A stretch of DNA of 64,000 bases from Chitinophagaceae bacterium 26-R-25 (GTDB taxonomy: Bacteria > Bacteroidota > Bacteroidia > Chitinophagales > Chitinophagaceae), in contig JARWSJ010000002.1 in NCBI GenBank assembly GCA_029906195.1, positions 372,001 to 436,000 on the forward strand, in the 5' to 3' direction. The position numbers were made by a program, and so were the translations under genes. The notes beneath the pieces are model-generated. The model searched no databases. It had not been told where the DNA came from and worked only from the letters and a program-made list of their open reading frames with translations. Numbering within the stretch: position 1 is the first letter of the stretch; every line of letters begins with the position of its first letter. Below are positions 51,770 to 61,128 of the stretch, in pieces.

Positions 51770-52932
51770 TACGAAAACATTTCTCGTACTTTATCGAAAA
51801 AGCTCTTCTCGTCTTTACCTGGTTTAGGTTCGAAGTTGGAAGACTTGTGCAGTTTTTCCATCATTGCTTTTTCCTCTGCATTTACATGTTGCGGTGTCCA
51901 CACATTCACGTGGATCAACTGGTCACCTTTTTCATATGAATTAACAGCAGGGAATCCTTTTCCTTTCAGGCGGAAAATTTTCCCGCTTTGAGTACCGGCA
52001 GGAATTTTAATTTTTGCACGACCATCGATCGTTGGTACTTCTACATTTGTTCCGAAAACAGCATCAGGGATAGAAATGTACAGATCGTAAGCAACATTCA
52101 AACCATCGCGTTGCAATTCAGGATGTTTTTCCTCTTCGATCAAAACGATCAGGTCGCCAGGGGAACCGCCGCGTTCGCCGGCATTACCTCTGCCGCCAAC
52201 GCTCAACTGCATTCCTTCCTGAACACCAGCCGGAATATCGATGGTTACTGTTTCTTCGCCATACACACGACCTTCTCCTTTACAGCTACCGCATTTCGCA
52301 GTAATCGTAGTGCCTTCTCCGTTACAGGTAGGGCAGGTAGTTACTGTCTGCATCTGACCAAGGAATGTGCTGGTTACTTTACGCACCTGACCGCTTCCGC
52401 CGCAGGTACCACATGTTTGTACACTGCCTTTGTCCTTTGCTCCGCTACCACTACAAGTGGTACAGGAAACATATTTTTTAACCTTGATGCTTTTGGTAAC
52501 ACCTTTCGCGATCTCTTCGTAATTCAATTTCAGTTTCACGCGAAGGTTGCTTCCGCGAACACCGCGCGATCTTCCACCACCGCCTCTGCGGCCGCCACCG
52601 CCACCAAAGAAGCTACCGAAAATATCATCACCAAACACGTCGCCGAACTGGCTGAAAATATCATCCATGTTCATGCCGTGGCCACCATTGAAGCCACCTC
52701 TGCCGTTACCGCTCACGCCTGCGTGGCCATAACGGTCGTATTGGGCTCTCTTGTCAGCGTCGCTTAATATTTCATAAGCTTCTGCTGCTTCTTTGAATTT
52801 GTCTTCCGCGGCTTTGTCTCCAGGGTTACGGTCGGGGTGAAATTGCATAGCCACCTTGCGGTAGGCCTTTTTAATTTCGTCTGCCGAGGCTCCTTTCTGC
52901 ACACCGAGTATTTCGTAAAAATCTCTTTTCAT
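51769..52932 (-). CDS. dnaJ: Chaperone protein DnaJ
   Basis: A 387-residue type I Hsp40 that delivers unfolded clients to DnaK and stimulates its ATPase. The J domain (about 4-68) has the HPD motif in [12 protein letters not shown] Gly-rich region ([13 protein letters not shown], about 78-130) follows. The zinc-finger domain has four CxxCxGxG repeats ([32 protein letters not shown]; about 155-222). The C-terminal substrate-binding domains follow. Length is usual. It lies 47 bp after grpE in the same direction, so the two form an operon; dnaK is not in the window. Confidence 0.95.
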   Translation of the reverse strand: MKRDFYEILGVQKGASADEIKKAYRKVAMQFHPDRNPGDKAAEDKFKEAAEAYEILSDADKRAQYDRYGHAGVSGNGRGGFNGGHGMNMDDIFSQFGDVFGDDIFGSFFGGGGGRRGGGGRSRGVRGSNLRVKLKLNYEEIAKGVTKSIKVKKYVSCTTCSGSGAKDKGSVQTCGTCGGSGQVRKVTSTFLGQMQTVTTCPTCNGEGTTITAKCGSCKGEGRVYGEETVTIDIPAGVQEGMQLSVGGRGNAGERGGSPGDLIVLIEEEKHPELQRDGLNVAYDLYISIPDAVFGTNVEVPTIDGRAKIKIPAGTQSGKIFRLKGKGFPAVNSYEKGDQLIHVNVWTPQHVNAEEKAMMEKLHKSSNFEPKPGKDEKSFFDKVREMFS

Positions 52933-52979
52933 GCCTCAAGTAAATGATTGAGTGAATATTACTGAATGATTGAATTATT

Positions 52980-53567
52980 TTATTTTCCCACTACCACCTG
53001 CGCGTGACGAATGATTTTGTCACCCAGGTAATAGCCTTTCGTGACTTCATCCAGCACTTTCCCTGCCAGATCAGGCGTAGGAGCCGGAATCTCGGTAATC
53101 GCTTCGTGAAGGTCCGGATTGAATTCTTCTCCCTTAGATACCATCGGTTTCAAACCCTTTGCCTGCAATACATTTCTTAATTTGTTGAAAACCAGCGTTA
53201 CACCTTCTTTTACGTTGGTATCTTCAGACGCATCCACTTGTTTTTGTGCACGATCGCAGTCGTCAAGCACAGTCAGTAAAGATGTCATGATATCTTTACC
53301 CGCAGTCTGGATCAACTCCATGCGCTCTTTCGCTGTTCTTCTCTTATAATTATCAAACTCAGCGGCCTGGCGAATGTATTTGTCTTTCATTTCTGCCAGA
53401 TCCTGCTCCAGTTTTTCTGTAAAGCTCATATCTGCCATCGCATCGCTTAAGTGTGTGCTGCCCGGAACATCAGAATCAGAATTGATATCCATTCCAGAAT
53501 TATTTTCCTGTTCATTTTTGACATTTTTCATGTCCTCAGCTGAAGTTTTTACATCTTTTTCTTCCAT
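52980..53567 (-). CDS. grpE: Nucleotide exchange factor GrpE
   Basis: A 195-residue co-chaperone that releases ADP from DnaK. The start at 53567 (MEEKDVK) was chosen; the longer frame adds 29 residues of non-GrpE character. The acidic N-terminal part and coiled coil (EKLEQDLAEMKDKYIRQAAEFDNYKRRTAKERME, shown here in words: LEQDLAEMKDKYIRQ, then FDNYKRRT) precede the beta-domain with GVTLVFNKLRNVLQAKGL and EEFNPDLHEAITEIP, ending KVIRHAQVVV-like in GDKIIRHAQVVVGK. First gene of the grpE-dnaJ pair. Confidence 0.94.
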   Translation of the reverse strand: MEEKDVKTSAEDMKNVKNEQENNSGMDINSDSDVPGSTHLSDAMADMSFTEKLEQDLAEMKDKYIRQAAEFDNYKRRTAKERMELIQTAGKDIMTSLLTVLDDCDRAQKQVDASEDTNVKEGVTLVFNKLRNVLQAKGLKPMVSKGEEFNPDLHEAITEIPAPTPDLAGKVLDEVTKGYYLGDKIIRHAQVVVGK

Positions 53568-53651
53568 ATCTATACAAGTTGACAGTGAACATAGGGTTGA
53601 CAAGAATTTTGCCAACCTGTTTTTAGGGACAAATTGTCCTGAAAACGGCTG

Positions 53652-53659
53652 CAAAATTA
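53652..53659 (-). promoter_or_regulatory. Candidate -7 box of grpE-dnaJ
   Basis: TAATTTTG on the minus strand fits TAnnTTTG, 84 bp before the grpE start. No clear -33 box and no CIRCE-like inverted repeat was seen. Confidence 0.4.
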
Positions 53660-53879
53660 AATCAAATGAATGGCTTAATTAAGGAATTTGAAATGTAATT
53701 GAAGCATTTATCTGTTTAAATGGTTTTTTTAACAAAAAAAGGTCACCGAACCAGTATAAAACGGTTAAATGACGCTCTTTTTTATGTACTGTTATTTGTT
53801 AATCAACAGGTTTGTGAATAGTGACAGGTGCAGCGAAAGGAATTAATAACCTGGCATATAATCTCATCAAAAAACGCCC

Positions 53880-55073
53880 ATGCAACCAATGAATTTGCTT
53901 GTTTTGCTACTATCGTTGTCTTTGTTTTCGTGTAAGAAAAATGACAATGGAACGCCTGCCGAGCCCCAGGCTCCCACCGTACAGCTAAGCGATGTGACTC
54001 AACAGCGAAAAACCACCGACGTTTCGGTTCGTTTTTATGTAACCGTATCATCATCAAATTTTACAAAACCTATTGCAATTACCTATACCACACAGGAGGG
54101 AACTGCTAAACAGGGCAAGGATTTTATTGCGGCAAATGGTACACTTTCCATCCAGCCCGGTTCCAGCCAGGCATATGTGGATGTGACCGTGAAAGGAGAT
54201 AGCCTGCGGCAAAATGACCTCCAGTTTTATTTACAATTCAGCAATGCACAAAACGCTTTGCTGGGCGGAACAAAATCGACAGCTACCATCTTGAATGGTG
54301 ATAATTCGTATTTGCCTACCAGCAACGATGGCTACTCAACGCCGGGTAGCTATCCCGGATATTCTTTGGCCTGGACCGATGAATTTAATGGCGCTGCCCT
54401 TGACACAAAAGCCTGGAACACAGAGCTGGGGAACAACAATGGCTGGGGAAATCATGAACTGGAGTATTATACCGGTAGGCCGCAGAATGTTTTTCTGTCC
54501 AATGGCAACCTGATCATTGAAGCAAGAAAAGAGACTTACGAAGGCTCTAATTATACGTCGGCGCGTTTGACTACGCAAAACAAAAAGACATTTACGTTTG
54601 GAAGAATCGACATTCGCGCAAAGCTTCCTGTGCTGAAAGGCATGTGGCCGGCAATCTGGGCGCTGGGCAGCAATATTTCAACTGTTAACTGGCCGGAATG
54701 CGGCGAGATAGATATTATGGAACTTGTAGGGCAAACGCCGGGAACTGTTTTTGGAACAGCGCATTGGAAAAATGCAAGCAACGGCCATTCTTACAAAGGC
54801 GGCCAACAGGCATTAAGCAGTGGTGATTTTTCACAAAACTTCCATGTATTCAGCATATTATGGGAGAAAGATAGTATTCAATGGTTGGTTGATGACAAAC
54901 CATATTATAAAGCGACAAAAGATATCGTTGACGGAATTTATCCGTTTAACAATCCCTTCTTTTTCCTCTTAAATGTAGCGGTGGGCGGCGATTGGCCGGG
55001 CAACCCAGACGGCACGACGCAATTTCCGCAGCGTATGTTTGTGGATTATGTGAGGGTGTTTCAGAAAAACTAG
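53880..55073 (+). CDS. GH16-family glycoside hydrolase lipoprotein with Calx-beta-like domain
   Basis: A 397-residue lipoprotein with signal MQPMNLLVLLLSLSLFSC (lipobox LFSC). A Calx-beta-like sandwich occupies about 35-140 (ITYTTQEGTAKQGKDFI). The GH16 domain (about 160-397) has WTDEFNGAALDTKAWN at its start, the catalytic motif GEIDIMELVG (ExDxxE; about 280-289) and MFVDYVRVFQ at the end. These enzymes hydrolyse beta-1,3- or beta-1,3/1,4-glucans such as laminarin or lichenin; other GH16 members attack agar or carrageenan, so the substrate is not certain. The lipid anchor probably places it at the outer membrane. No SusCD pair is adjacent, so it does not belong to a classical PUL within this window. 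Confidence 0.88.
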   Translation: MQPMNLLVLLLSLSLFSCKKNDNGTPAEPQAPTVQLSDVTQQRKTTDVSVRFYVTVSSSNFTKPIAITYTTQEGTAKQGKDFIAANGTLSIQPGSSQAYVDVTVKGDSLRQNDLQFYLQFSNAQNALLGGTKSTATILNGDNSYLPTSNDGYSTPGSYPGYSLAWTDEFNGAALDTKAWNTELGNNNGWGNHELEYYTGRPQNVFLSNGNLIIEARKETYEGSNYTSARLTTQNKKTFTFGRIDIRAKLPVLKGMWPAIWALGSNISTVNWPECGEIDIMELVGQTPGTVFGTAHWKNASNGHSYKGGQQALSSGDFSQNFHVFSILWEKDSIQWLVDDKPYYKATKDIVDGIYPFNNPFFFLLNVAVGGDWPGNPDGTTQFPQRMFVDYVRVFQKN

Positions 55074-55168
55074 TTGAGAGGTGAGAGTGGAGAATTGAAA
55101 GTTAACTTGTAGCTAGTTATATGTGGTATGGCTAACTCTCCACTCTCCATTCTCAATTCTCAACTTTC
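55074..55168. repeat. Foldback repeat, GAGTGGAGAATTGAAAGTT family
   Basis: The left arm is at 55074-55102 and the right arm at 55132-55168. It ends 3 bp before the -7 box of the next gene. Same family as 6052-6130. Confidence 0.75.
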
Positions 55169-55171
55169 GCA

Positions 55172-55179
55172 TACCTTTG
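55172..55179 (+). promoter_or_regulatory. -7 box immediately before the rlmI-like ATG
   Basis: TACCTTTG (TAnnTTTG) ends 6 bp before the ATG at 55186. A transcript from it would begin at or near the ATG and so have almost no leader. Confidence 0.5.
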
Positions 55180-55185
55180 CCCGCT

Positions 55186-56358
55186 ATGACAAAGTTGTTT
55201 TTAAAGAAAAAGATCAGCAGAAGGATTGAAAGTGGTCACCCGTGGATATTTACTAATGAAGTAAATAAGATTGAAGGCGAAGTGAATGGTGGTGATATTG
55301 TGGAAGTGGTCACACACGAAGGGAAGTTTGTTGGTCGTGGTTATATCAACCCGAAATCGCAGATCATTGTGCGATTGCTGACGCGTGACAAGAAAGAAGA
55401 GATCAACGAAGATTTTTTCTACAAACGTTTGTTGCAGGCATGGCAATACAAAAAACAAATGGGGTACGAAGAAAACTGCCGTTTGATTTTTGGTGAAGCC
55501 GATTTTATTCCTGCACTTATTATCGATAAATTCAACGATTATTTTGTACTGCAAACTTTGGCGCTTGGTATTGATGTTTGGAAACCTGCCATAGTAAAGG
55601 CGTTGGAGAAAATATTCAAACCTAAAGGTATTTACGAGCGTAACGATGTTCCGGTTCGTGAACTGGAAGGCTTGGAACAACACAAAGGATTTTTGTCTGC
55701 ACCGTTTGATACAAAGATCGTCATCAACGAGAACGGATTGAAGTTTCTAGTGGATGTTGAGAACGGACAAAAAACAGGTTACTTTTTGGACCAGCAGGAT
55801 AACCGCCGTGCGATCCAGCACATTGTAAAAGGCGCTGATGTTTTGGGTGCATTCACGTACACCGGAACGTTTGAAATACATGCTGCACAATACGGCGCAA
55901 AATCTGTTTTAGGATTGGATATTTCTGCGAATGCGGTAGACCAGGCAAATGAAAATGCAAAGTTGAACAGTCTGGAAAATATTGTTCATTTCGAAGCGAT
56001 GAATGCGTTTGATGTATTGAAACAATGGGGCAAAGACGGCAGGCAATATGATGTTGTAATGCTTGACCCGCCTGCATTTACAAAGAGCCGTGAAAATATT
56101 CAGAAAGCAATTACCGGTTATAAAGAGATCAATTTGAGAGGGATGAAGCTGGTGAAACCTGGTGGTTTCCTGGTAACTTCATCTTGTACAAACCTCGTGC
56201 AGCCGGAGCTGTTTTTAGAGATCATCGGCATGGCAGCGAAGGATGCAAGACGCACATTAAGGCAAGTTACTTACAATGCGCAAAGCGCCGATCACCCGAT
56301 CATTTGGGGATTGGAGAATACGCATTATTTGAAGTTTTTGATAGTGCAGGTGCTTTGA
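55186..56358 (+). CDS. rlmI: Class I rRNA methyltransferase, RlmI-like
   Basis: A 390-residue SAM-dependent methyltransferase. The ATG at 55186 was chosen because the longer frame (from 55123) reads through a foldback repeat. The N-terminal PUA domain (about 1-75) starts KISRRIESGHPWIFTNEVN. The middle EEHD-like region contains YERNDVPVRELEGL, with VDVENGQKTGYFLDQQDNR after it. The Rossmann core (about 210-390) has DVLGAFTYTGTFEIHAAQYG (motif I), the catalytic motif DPPAFTKSRENI (motif IV) and TSSCTNLVQPE. Family members methylate C5 of a cytosine in 23S rRNA (RlmI, C1962 in E. coli). Length and motif order match. Confidence 0.88.
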   Translation: MTKLFLKKKISRRIESGHPWIFTNEVNKIEGEVNGGDIVEVVTHEGKFVGRGYINPKSQIIVRLLTRDKKEEINEDFFYKRLLQAWQYKKQMGYEENCRLIFGEADFIPALIIDKFNDYFVLQTLALGIDVWKPAIVKALEKIFKPKGIYERNDVPVRELEGLEQHKGFLSAPFDTKIVINENGLKFLVDVENGQKTGYFLDQQDNRRAIQHIVKGADVLGAFTYTGTFEIHAAQYGAKSVLGLDISANAVDQANENAKLNSLENIVHFEAMNAFDVLKQWGKDGRQYDVVMLDPPAFTKSRENIQKAITGYKEINLRGMKLVKPGGFLVTSSCTNLVQPELFLEIIGMAAKDARRTLRQVTYNAQSADHPIIWGLENTHYLKFLIVQVL

Positions 56359-56359
56359 T

Positions 56360-56393
56360 CAATTAAGAATTAAGAATTAGGAATTAAGAATTG
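56360..56393. repeat. Single arm of the GAATTAGGAATTAAGAATT family
   Basis: Follows the rlmI stop directly. No matching second arm is present, so it is either a solo arm or a decayed element. Confidence 0.6.
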
Positions 56394-56433
56394 CATTACA
56401 GTGCAGTTTTTACAATTAATAGAGAATCTCTGT

Positions 56434-56460
56434 AGAGACGCGTTGAACGCGTCTCTTTTT
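56434..56460 (+). terminator. Terminator-like hairpin AGAGACGCGTT/AACGCGTCTCT
   Basis: Perfect 11-bp arms with a T-run behind, between convergent rlmI-like and glpF genes. Also a member of the GAGACGC hairpin family. Confidence 0.65.
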
Positions 56461-56509
56461 GTATCAGGTTGTTCCAACAAATAGACCGCATCTCTTTGAT
56501 ATCAGTTTG

Positions 56510-57220
56510 TCACAACAAATTAAACACTACTGCGGCCAACACCGCGCCAAGCACGGGCCCTACAATTGGCACCCACGCATAGCTCCAGTCAGATGATCCC
56601 TTTCCTTTTATAGGCACAATCGCATGAATGATGCGAGGCCCTAAATCACGTGCTGGGTTAATAGCATAGCCAGTTGTACCTCCTAATGAAAGCCCGATGG
56701 CGAACACGAGTATCGCAACAGGCAATGGGCCAAGTGCTGCGAGGCCCGCGACGTTTTTATCTGTTCCAAAAAATAATATCACAAATATCAGCACAAACGT
56801 GCCGATGATTTCACTTAACAGGTTGGCCGGATAATTCAATATCGCCGGACCTGTTGCAAACACTGCAAGTTGCCCGCCGGGATTATCTGCCGATGCATCG
56901 AAATGCGGTTTGTACATTATCCAAACAATAAACGCTCCGCACATGGCGCCAAGTATCTGTGCTGCTATATAGCTGAACACACTTGCCCATGCAAACTTTC
57001 CGGCAACCGCCAATGAAAGCGTTACCGCGGGATTTAAATGCGCACCGCTTGGCTGTGCTACAATGACTCCGCAAAAAACGGCAAACGCCCACGCCGTCGT
57101 AATAACGATCCAGCCTGAGTTTTGGCCTTTTGTTTTATTTAGGACTACGTTTGCTACAACGCCATCGCCGAGGAGAATGAGTGTTGCGGTGCCGAGGAAT
57201 TCTGAGATAAATGGGGACAT
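56510..57220 (-). CDS. glpF: Glycerol uptake facilitator GlpF (aquaglyceroporin)
   Basis: A 236-residue MIP-family channel with six helices. Both pore motifs are seen: SGAHLNPAVTL (first NPA, about 63-73) and GYAINPARDLGPR (second NPA; the Asp after NPAR is typical of glycerol facilitators). Glycerol diffuses through it into the cytoplasm, where GlpK traps it. The start MSPFISEFLGTA at 57220 is used; the longer frame is read from a foldback repeat. Third gene of a glpD-glpK-glpF series on the minus strand. Confidence 0.93.
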   Translation of the reverse strand: MSPFISEFLGTATLILLGDGVVANVVLNKTKGQNSGWIVITTAWAFAVFCGVIVAQPSGAHLNPAVTLSLAVAGKFAWASVFSYIAAQILGAMCGAFIVWIMYKPHFDASADNPGGQLAVFATGPAILNYPANLLSEIIGTFVLIFVILFFGTDKNVAGLAALGPLPVAILVFAIGLSLGGTTGYAINPARDLGPRIIHAIVPIKGKGSSDWSYAWVPIVGPVLGAVLAAVVFNLL

Positions 57221-57224
57221 AGGT

Positions 57225-57289
57225 AATTGAAAGTTGAAAGTTGAAAGTTGAGAGTTGAAAATGGTAGGGGCGAATTGCATTCGCCCTAC
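57225..57289. repeat. Two repeats in tandem: TTGAAAGTTGAAAG arm and GTAGGGGCGAAT hairpin
   Basis: 57225-57259 is a single arm of the TTGAAAATTGAAAG family. 57264-57289 is a perfect GTAGGGGCGAAT/ATTCGCCCTAC-type hairpin that covers the glpK stop codon (57286-57288). Confidence 0.75.
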
Positions 57290-58797
57290 ACATCATACGT
57301 TGGATCGATCCAATTGCGTGAACGTTCGACGGCCTTCTTCCAGTATTTAAGCAGTTCGGTTGCTTTGTTGTTTTCCAATTGCGGATCAAACTTTACGTCT
57401 ACCGCCCATTGTTTTTTTATTTCTTCAATATCTTTCCAATAACCGACTGCAAGCCCTGCCAGATACGCAGCGCCCAACGCTGTGGTCTCTAAAATTTTTG
57501 GACGAACAACCGCACTGCCAAACAGGTTTGCCTGGAATTGCATCAACATATTGTTAGCAACAGCTCCTCCATCAACCCTTAGTTCAATTGATTTTCCGCC
57601 GCTGTCAGATTCCATGGCTGCAAGGAGATCGTGCACCTGGAATGCAATGCCTTCCAGTGCCGCACGTGCTATATGCGCAGAGGTTGTTCCTCTTGTTATG
57701 CCAAATATTGCGCCCCTCGCATATTGGTCCCAGTAAGGTGCACCCATCCCTGCAAGTGCCGGAACGAAATACACGCCGCCATTATCTTCCACAGAAGCAG
57801 CAAGCTTTTCACTTTCCGATGCAGTGTGAAGAAGGCCAAGTCCGTCACGCAGCCACTGAATAGCCGCACCGCCAATGAACACACTGCCTTCCAATGCATA
57901 ATTTGTTTTGCCGTTGATCTTCCATGCAACGGTTGTAAGTAAATTGTTTTTTGATCTCACGGGTTTGTCGCCAGTGTTCATCAACATAAAACAACCAGTG
58001 CCATAGGTATTTTTAGCCATGCCCGGAGCATCACACATTTGCCCAAACAGTGCCGCCTGCTGGTCTCCGGCGATTCCTGCAATTGGGATTTTTGTGGCAA
58101 ATAATGTCGTGGCCGTTTCTCCATATACTTCGCTGCTTTCTTTTACTTCGGGTAAAACGCTTGGGGGAATATTGAGAAGCTGCAATAATTCATCGTCCCA
58201 CTGCAGGGTGTGAATGTTAAACAACATTGTTCTGCTTGCGTTGGTAACATCTGTGATATGCATTTTGCCACGCGTAAATTTCCACACGAGCCATGTGTCC
58301 ACGGTGCCGAAACAAAGTTTGCCCTGCTCCGCTTTTTCTCTTGCTCCCGCTACATTATCAAGGATCCATTTTAGCTTAGTAGCAGAAAAATAAGCGTCAA
58401 TTACCAATCCTGTTTTTTCTTGTATTGCATCTGCGTGACCTTGTTCCTTTAATTGATCGCAATATTTTGAAGTGCGTCTGTCTTGCCACACAATCGCATT
58501 GTACACTGGAGTGCCGGTCTCCCTGTCCCATACAATAGTTGTTTCACGCTGGTTGGTGATGCCAATCGCGGCGATTTCCTTTCCTGTAAGATCCGCCTTG
58601 GCAACGGCTTCCGCGGCTACAGAAGATTGTGTTGACCATATTTCCAATGGATCGTGCTCTACCCATCCCGGCTTGGGAAAAATTTGTTCGAAGGGTTTCT
58701 GGGCAAGCGATACCACTTCACCATTGTGATTAAAAATTATCGCTCTCGAACTTGTTGTGCCCTGGTCAAGGGCAAGAATGAATTTTTCAGTTGACAT
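57286..58797 (-). CDS. glpK: Glycerol kinase
   Basis: A 503-residue FGGY-family kinase that phosphorylates glycerol to sn-glycerol 3-phosphate. The N-terminal phosphate-binding motif is [15 protein letters not shown] (about 8-22), with the [17 protein letters not shown] stretch at about 78-94. The FGGY signatures are [18 protein letters not shown] (about 262-279) and the C-terminal [21 protein letters not shown] (about 407-427). Length is normal. It stands between glpD and glpF, with a 65-bp gap to glpF filled by repeat sequences. Its last codon and stop lie in a GGGCGAAT-type hairpin. Confidence 0.95.
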   Translation of the reverse strand: MSTEKFILALDQGTTSSRAIIFNHNGEVVSLAQKPFEQIFPKPGWVEHDPLEIWSTQSSVAAEAVAKADLTGKEIAAIGITNQRETTIVWDRETGTPVYNAIVWQDRRTSKYCDQLKEQGHADAIQEKTGLVIDAYFSATKLKWILDNVAGAREKAEQGKLCFGTVDTWLVWKFTRGKMHITDVTNASRTMLFNIHTLQWDDELLQLLNIPPSVLPEVKESSEVYGETATTLFATKIPIAGIAGDQQAALFGQMCDAPGMAKNTYGTGCFMLMNTGDKPVRSKNNLLTTVAWKINGKTNYALEGSVFIGGAAIQWLRDGLGLLHTASESEKLAASVEDNGGVYFVPALAGMGAPYWDQYARGAIFGITRGTTSAHIARAALEGIAFQVHDLLAAMESDSGGKSIELRVDGGAVANNMLMQFQANLFGSAVVRPKILETTALGAAYLAGLAVGYWKDIEEIKKQWAVDVKFDPQLENNKATELLKYWKKAVERSRNWIDPTYDV

Positions 58798-58839
58798 AGA
58801 ATCTTTTTATATGAGCAATCATTTTGTGGTGTTAAAATC

Positions 58840-58916
58840 AGGGCGAATACGATTCGCTGTTATACATGGCGAATACGATTCGCTGTTATAAGAGGGCGAA
58901 TGCGATTCGCCCCTAC
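58840..58916. repeat. Three tandem GGCGAATNCGATTCGC hairpins
   Basis: Copies start at about 58841, 58868 and 58894. The first two continue with TGTTATA and the third with CCCCTAC. They lie between glpD and glpK. Confidence 0.8.
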
Positions 58917-58928
58917 GGAAACACATTT

Positions 58929-60509
58929 TCAATTTTCAATTTTTAGCTTTCCATTCAAAATGTATCCCGTTGCTAACTTTGTAAAATCGTTGATTTGACC
59001 GTGCATCCAATTGTCATCACGTCCCAATTCTTTTGCAAGGATCTGCGCGACAACCGGTGCCGCCTTAATTGCTTCGCGTGCATCGAGAAACAACAGTCTG
59101 CAACGCCGCGCAAGCACATCATCAACTGTTCTTGCAAATTCTTTTCGCACAGCCCACACAACTTCTGCTTTTGTGAAATCGTATGTTGCAGAAATCTTTT
59201 CTTTCAGTTCAGCATCTTCATTTGTAAGCTGTTGAACGTTTTCAATATCTGATCCATAAACGTACAAATGATTTTGCATGTTTACTTGTTCTCTATAGCC
59301 ATGTATTTTTAGTGTTTTCGTAACACATGGTTTGTAAGCAAGATGCACCTGGTGAATTGCCCTGTCTACCACATCCTGCGCCATCCTGCGAAATGTTGTC
59401 CATTTGCCACCAGTAATGGTAACGAGGTTACTTTTCGAAACAATGATCTTATGATTGCGTGATATTTCTTTTGTGCTTTTGCCTTCTGTTTGTGGGGCCG
59501 CCAATGGACGCAAGCCTGCAAATACCGACAACACATCAGCACGTGTCGGTTGGCGTGTGAGATAATTTGCTGCAGTATTTAGAATGAAATTTATTTCCTG
59601 CTCCAATGCATGCGGCTCCAATTCAATGTGCTCGCGAACTGTGTCAGTTGTTCCTACCACCAGTTTGTCGTGCCATGGAACCGCAAATAGCACACGTCCG
59701 TCGCTTGTTTTGGGAATCATCAATGCATGTTCGCTATCAAGAAACGAACGATCCATTACCAAATGAATGCCCTGGCTTGGCATCACCAATTTTCTTGCTT
59801 CGGGTTTATCCATCAACAACAAGTCGTCAACAAATACACCGGTAGCATTGATCACCACTTTGCCTTTTACCGAGTATTCAATATTTGTTTCCTGGTCTTT
59901 TACCTTCACACCGCAGATTTTTCCGTTTTGTTTTTGCAGACTCACTACACGGGCATAGTTCAAAATGCAGGCGCCTTTTCCGATTGCTGTTTGCGCAAGA
60001 TTCACGGCAAGACGCGCATCATCAAATTGTCCATCCTGGTAAATAACGCCACCTCTTAGCCCTTTCTGACGAATGGTGGGTAAATGTTCTATCGTTTTTT
60101 TCTTGCCAATAAATTTAGATCTGCCGAGACTTAATTTGCCTGCGAGCATATCGTAAAACTTCAAACCAATTGTGTATAGAACGTTATCGAAGAAAGTATA
60201 ATTAGGTATAACGAAAGATTGATTTTTGGCGAGATGCGGCGCGTTCTTTAACAACAAACCTCTTTCATAGCAGGCTTCTCTTACCAAAGCTAAATCGCCC
60301 TGCGCCATATAACGGACGCCACCATGTACGAGTTTTGTGCTGCGGCTGGAGGTGCCCTTTGCAAGATCCGATTGCTCCAATAAGATGGTTGAGTATCCTC
60401 TGGAAGCTGCGTCCACGGCGGCTCCCAGTCCCGTAGCGCCGCCGCCGACTATTATAAAATCCCAGGTTTTGTCTTCATTCAATTGATCTAGTAACAAACT
60501 CCTATTCAT
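58929..60509 (-). CDS. glpD: Glycerol-3-phosphate dehydrogenase (aerobic, FAD-dependent)
   Basis: A 526-residue flavoprotein that oxidises glycerol 3-phosphate to dihydroxyacetone phosphate and feeds electrons to the respiratory chain at the inner membrane. The FAD-binding start is FIIVGGGATGLGAAVDAASR (about 19-38). The family motifs GTSSRSTKLVHGGVRYM (about 53-69) and LVTITGGKWTTFRRMA (about 360-375) are present, as is the C-terminal helical domain. The last six residues (KLKIEN) are read from an arm of the TTGAAAATTGAAA repeat family (58925-58943), so the gene end has been shaped by the repeat. First gene of the glp series. Confidence 0.94.
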   Translation of the reverse strand: MNRSLLLDQLNEDKTWDFIIVGGGATGLGAAVDAASRGYSTILLEQSDLAKGTSSRSTKLVHGGVRYMAQGDLALVREACYERGLLLKNAPHLAKNQSFVIPNYTFFDNVLYTIGLKFYDMLAGKLSLGRSKFIGKKKTIEHLPTIRQKGLRGGVIYQDGQFDDARLAVNLAQTAIGKGACILNYARVVSLQKQNGKICGVKVKDQETNIEYSVKGKVVINATGVFVDDLLLMDKPEARKLVMPSQGIHLVMDRSFLDSEHALMIPKTSDGRVLFAVPWHDKLVVGTTDTVREHIELEPHALEQEINFILNTAANYLTRQPTRADVLSVFAGLRPLAAPQTEGKSTKEISRNHKIIVSKSNLVTITGGKWTTFRRMAQDVVDRAIHQVHLAYKPCVTKTLKIHGYREQVNMQNHLYVYGSDIENVQQLTNEDAELKEKISATYDFTKAEVVWAVRKEFARTVDDVLARRCRLLFLDAREAIKAAPVVAQILAKELGRDDNWMHGQINDFTKLATGYILNGKLKIEN

Positions 60510-60574
60510 GAAATTGGTTGTGCTTGTAAGATAGGTGTTTCAGTAGGAAGGCGCAAGAGAGATGCTTAGCATCT

Positions 60575-60870
60575 TTTTCACCACTAATGCACTGAGCACA
60601 CTGAGTTTTCGCTAAGAGTTAATGGAGAGGCAAAACCACAGAGGGCATGGAGGATTTTTCTTCACAGAGGAAAGGAGGGGAGTTAAAATGATAGTAAATC
60701 ACAAAGAGTACAAAGCGATGGCGACAATTTTTCTATTTTTCATTTCGGTGCTATTATTTACAAGGCACATCCTCCGTTCCTCTGTGAAGAAAAACTCCTT
60801 AACTCTGTGGTTAATCTAAAACGCAAAGCCTTTCCTCTTAGTGGAACCTAGTGTCCCTGAGTGTCTTTGT
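60575..60870. repeat. Large nested foldback element, CACAGAG and CACTGAG families
   Basis: The outer words (CACTAATGCACTGAG, 60580-60612; AGTGTCCCTGAGTG, 60848-60863) enclose inner arms with AACCACAGAG (60634) and CTCTGTGGTT (60813-60822). The inner arms match the element at 43811-43998. The centre (about 60690-60765) is unrelated to the other copy. Confidence 0.75.
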
Positions 60871-60964
60871 GTTTTTATTTAGACTCTGCACTATTTACGT
60901 AGCCCGATTCACTCCCACACCTGTTAGCATTAAAGAACCGCGGTATGATGTTCATGAATAATTT

Positions 60965-60993
60965 TTTGCGTTATTGTTTTAGTTATATATTTG
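60965..60993 (+). promoter_or_regulatory. Promoter candidate upstream of vgrG
   Basis: TTTG at 60965-60968 and TATATTTG at 60986-60993 are 17 bp apart, the same spacing as the GlcD-like promoter at 41.6 kb. The ATG follows 135 bp downstream, leaving a leader without recognised features. Confidence 0.55.
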
Positions 60994-61128
60994 AGCCATA
61001 CCTATGCACTTCTATATAACGATCAGGCATATTCCTAATTGCCAACAATTCTAAAATCGTTTTTTCCCATTGTTGTTTCCTGTGCCAATGCTGCTGTTTA
61101 AAAATATTAAACACGTTATATTTTTTGA

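Noticed and set aside
51988-52767. 259-codon frame opposite dnaJ
   Set aside because: Exactly overlaps a well-conserved dnaJ; composition (Ala/Thr/Ser-rich) is the usual shadow of Gly- and Cys-rich coding sequence.
55123-55185. Longer start of the rlmI-like gene
   Set aside because: The extension is coded by the right arm of a foldback repeat and would place the -7 box inside the gene.
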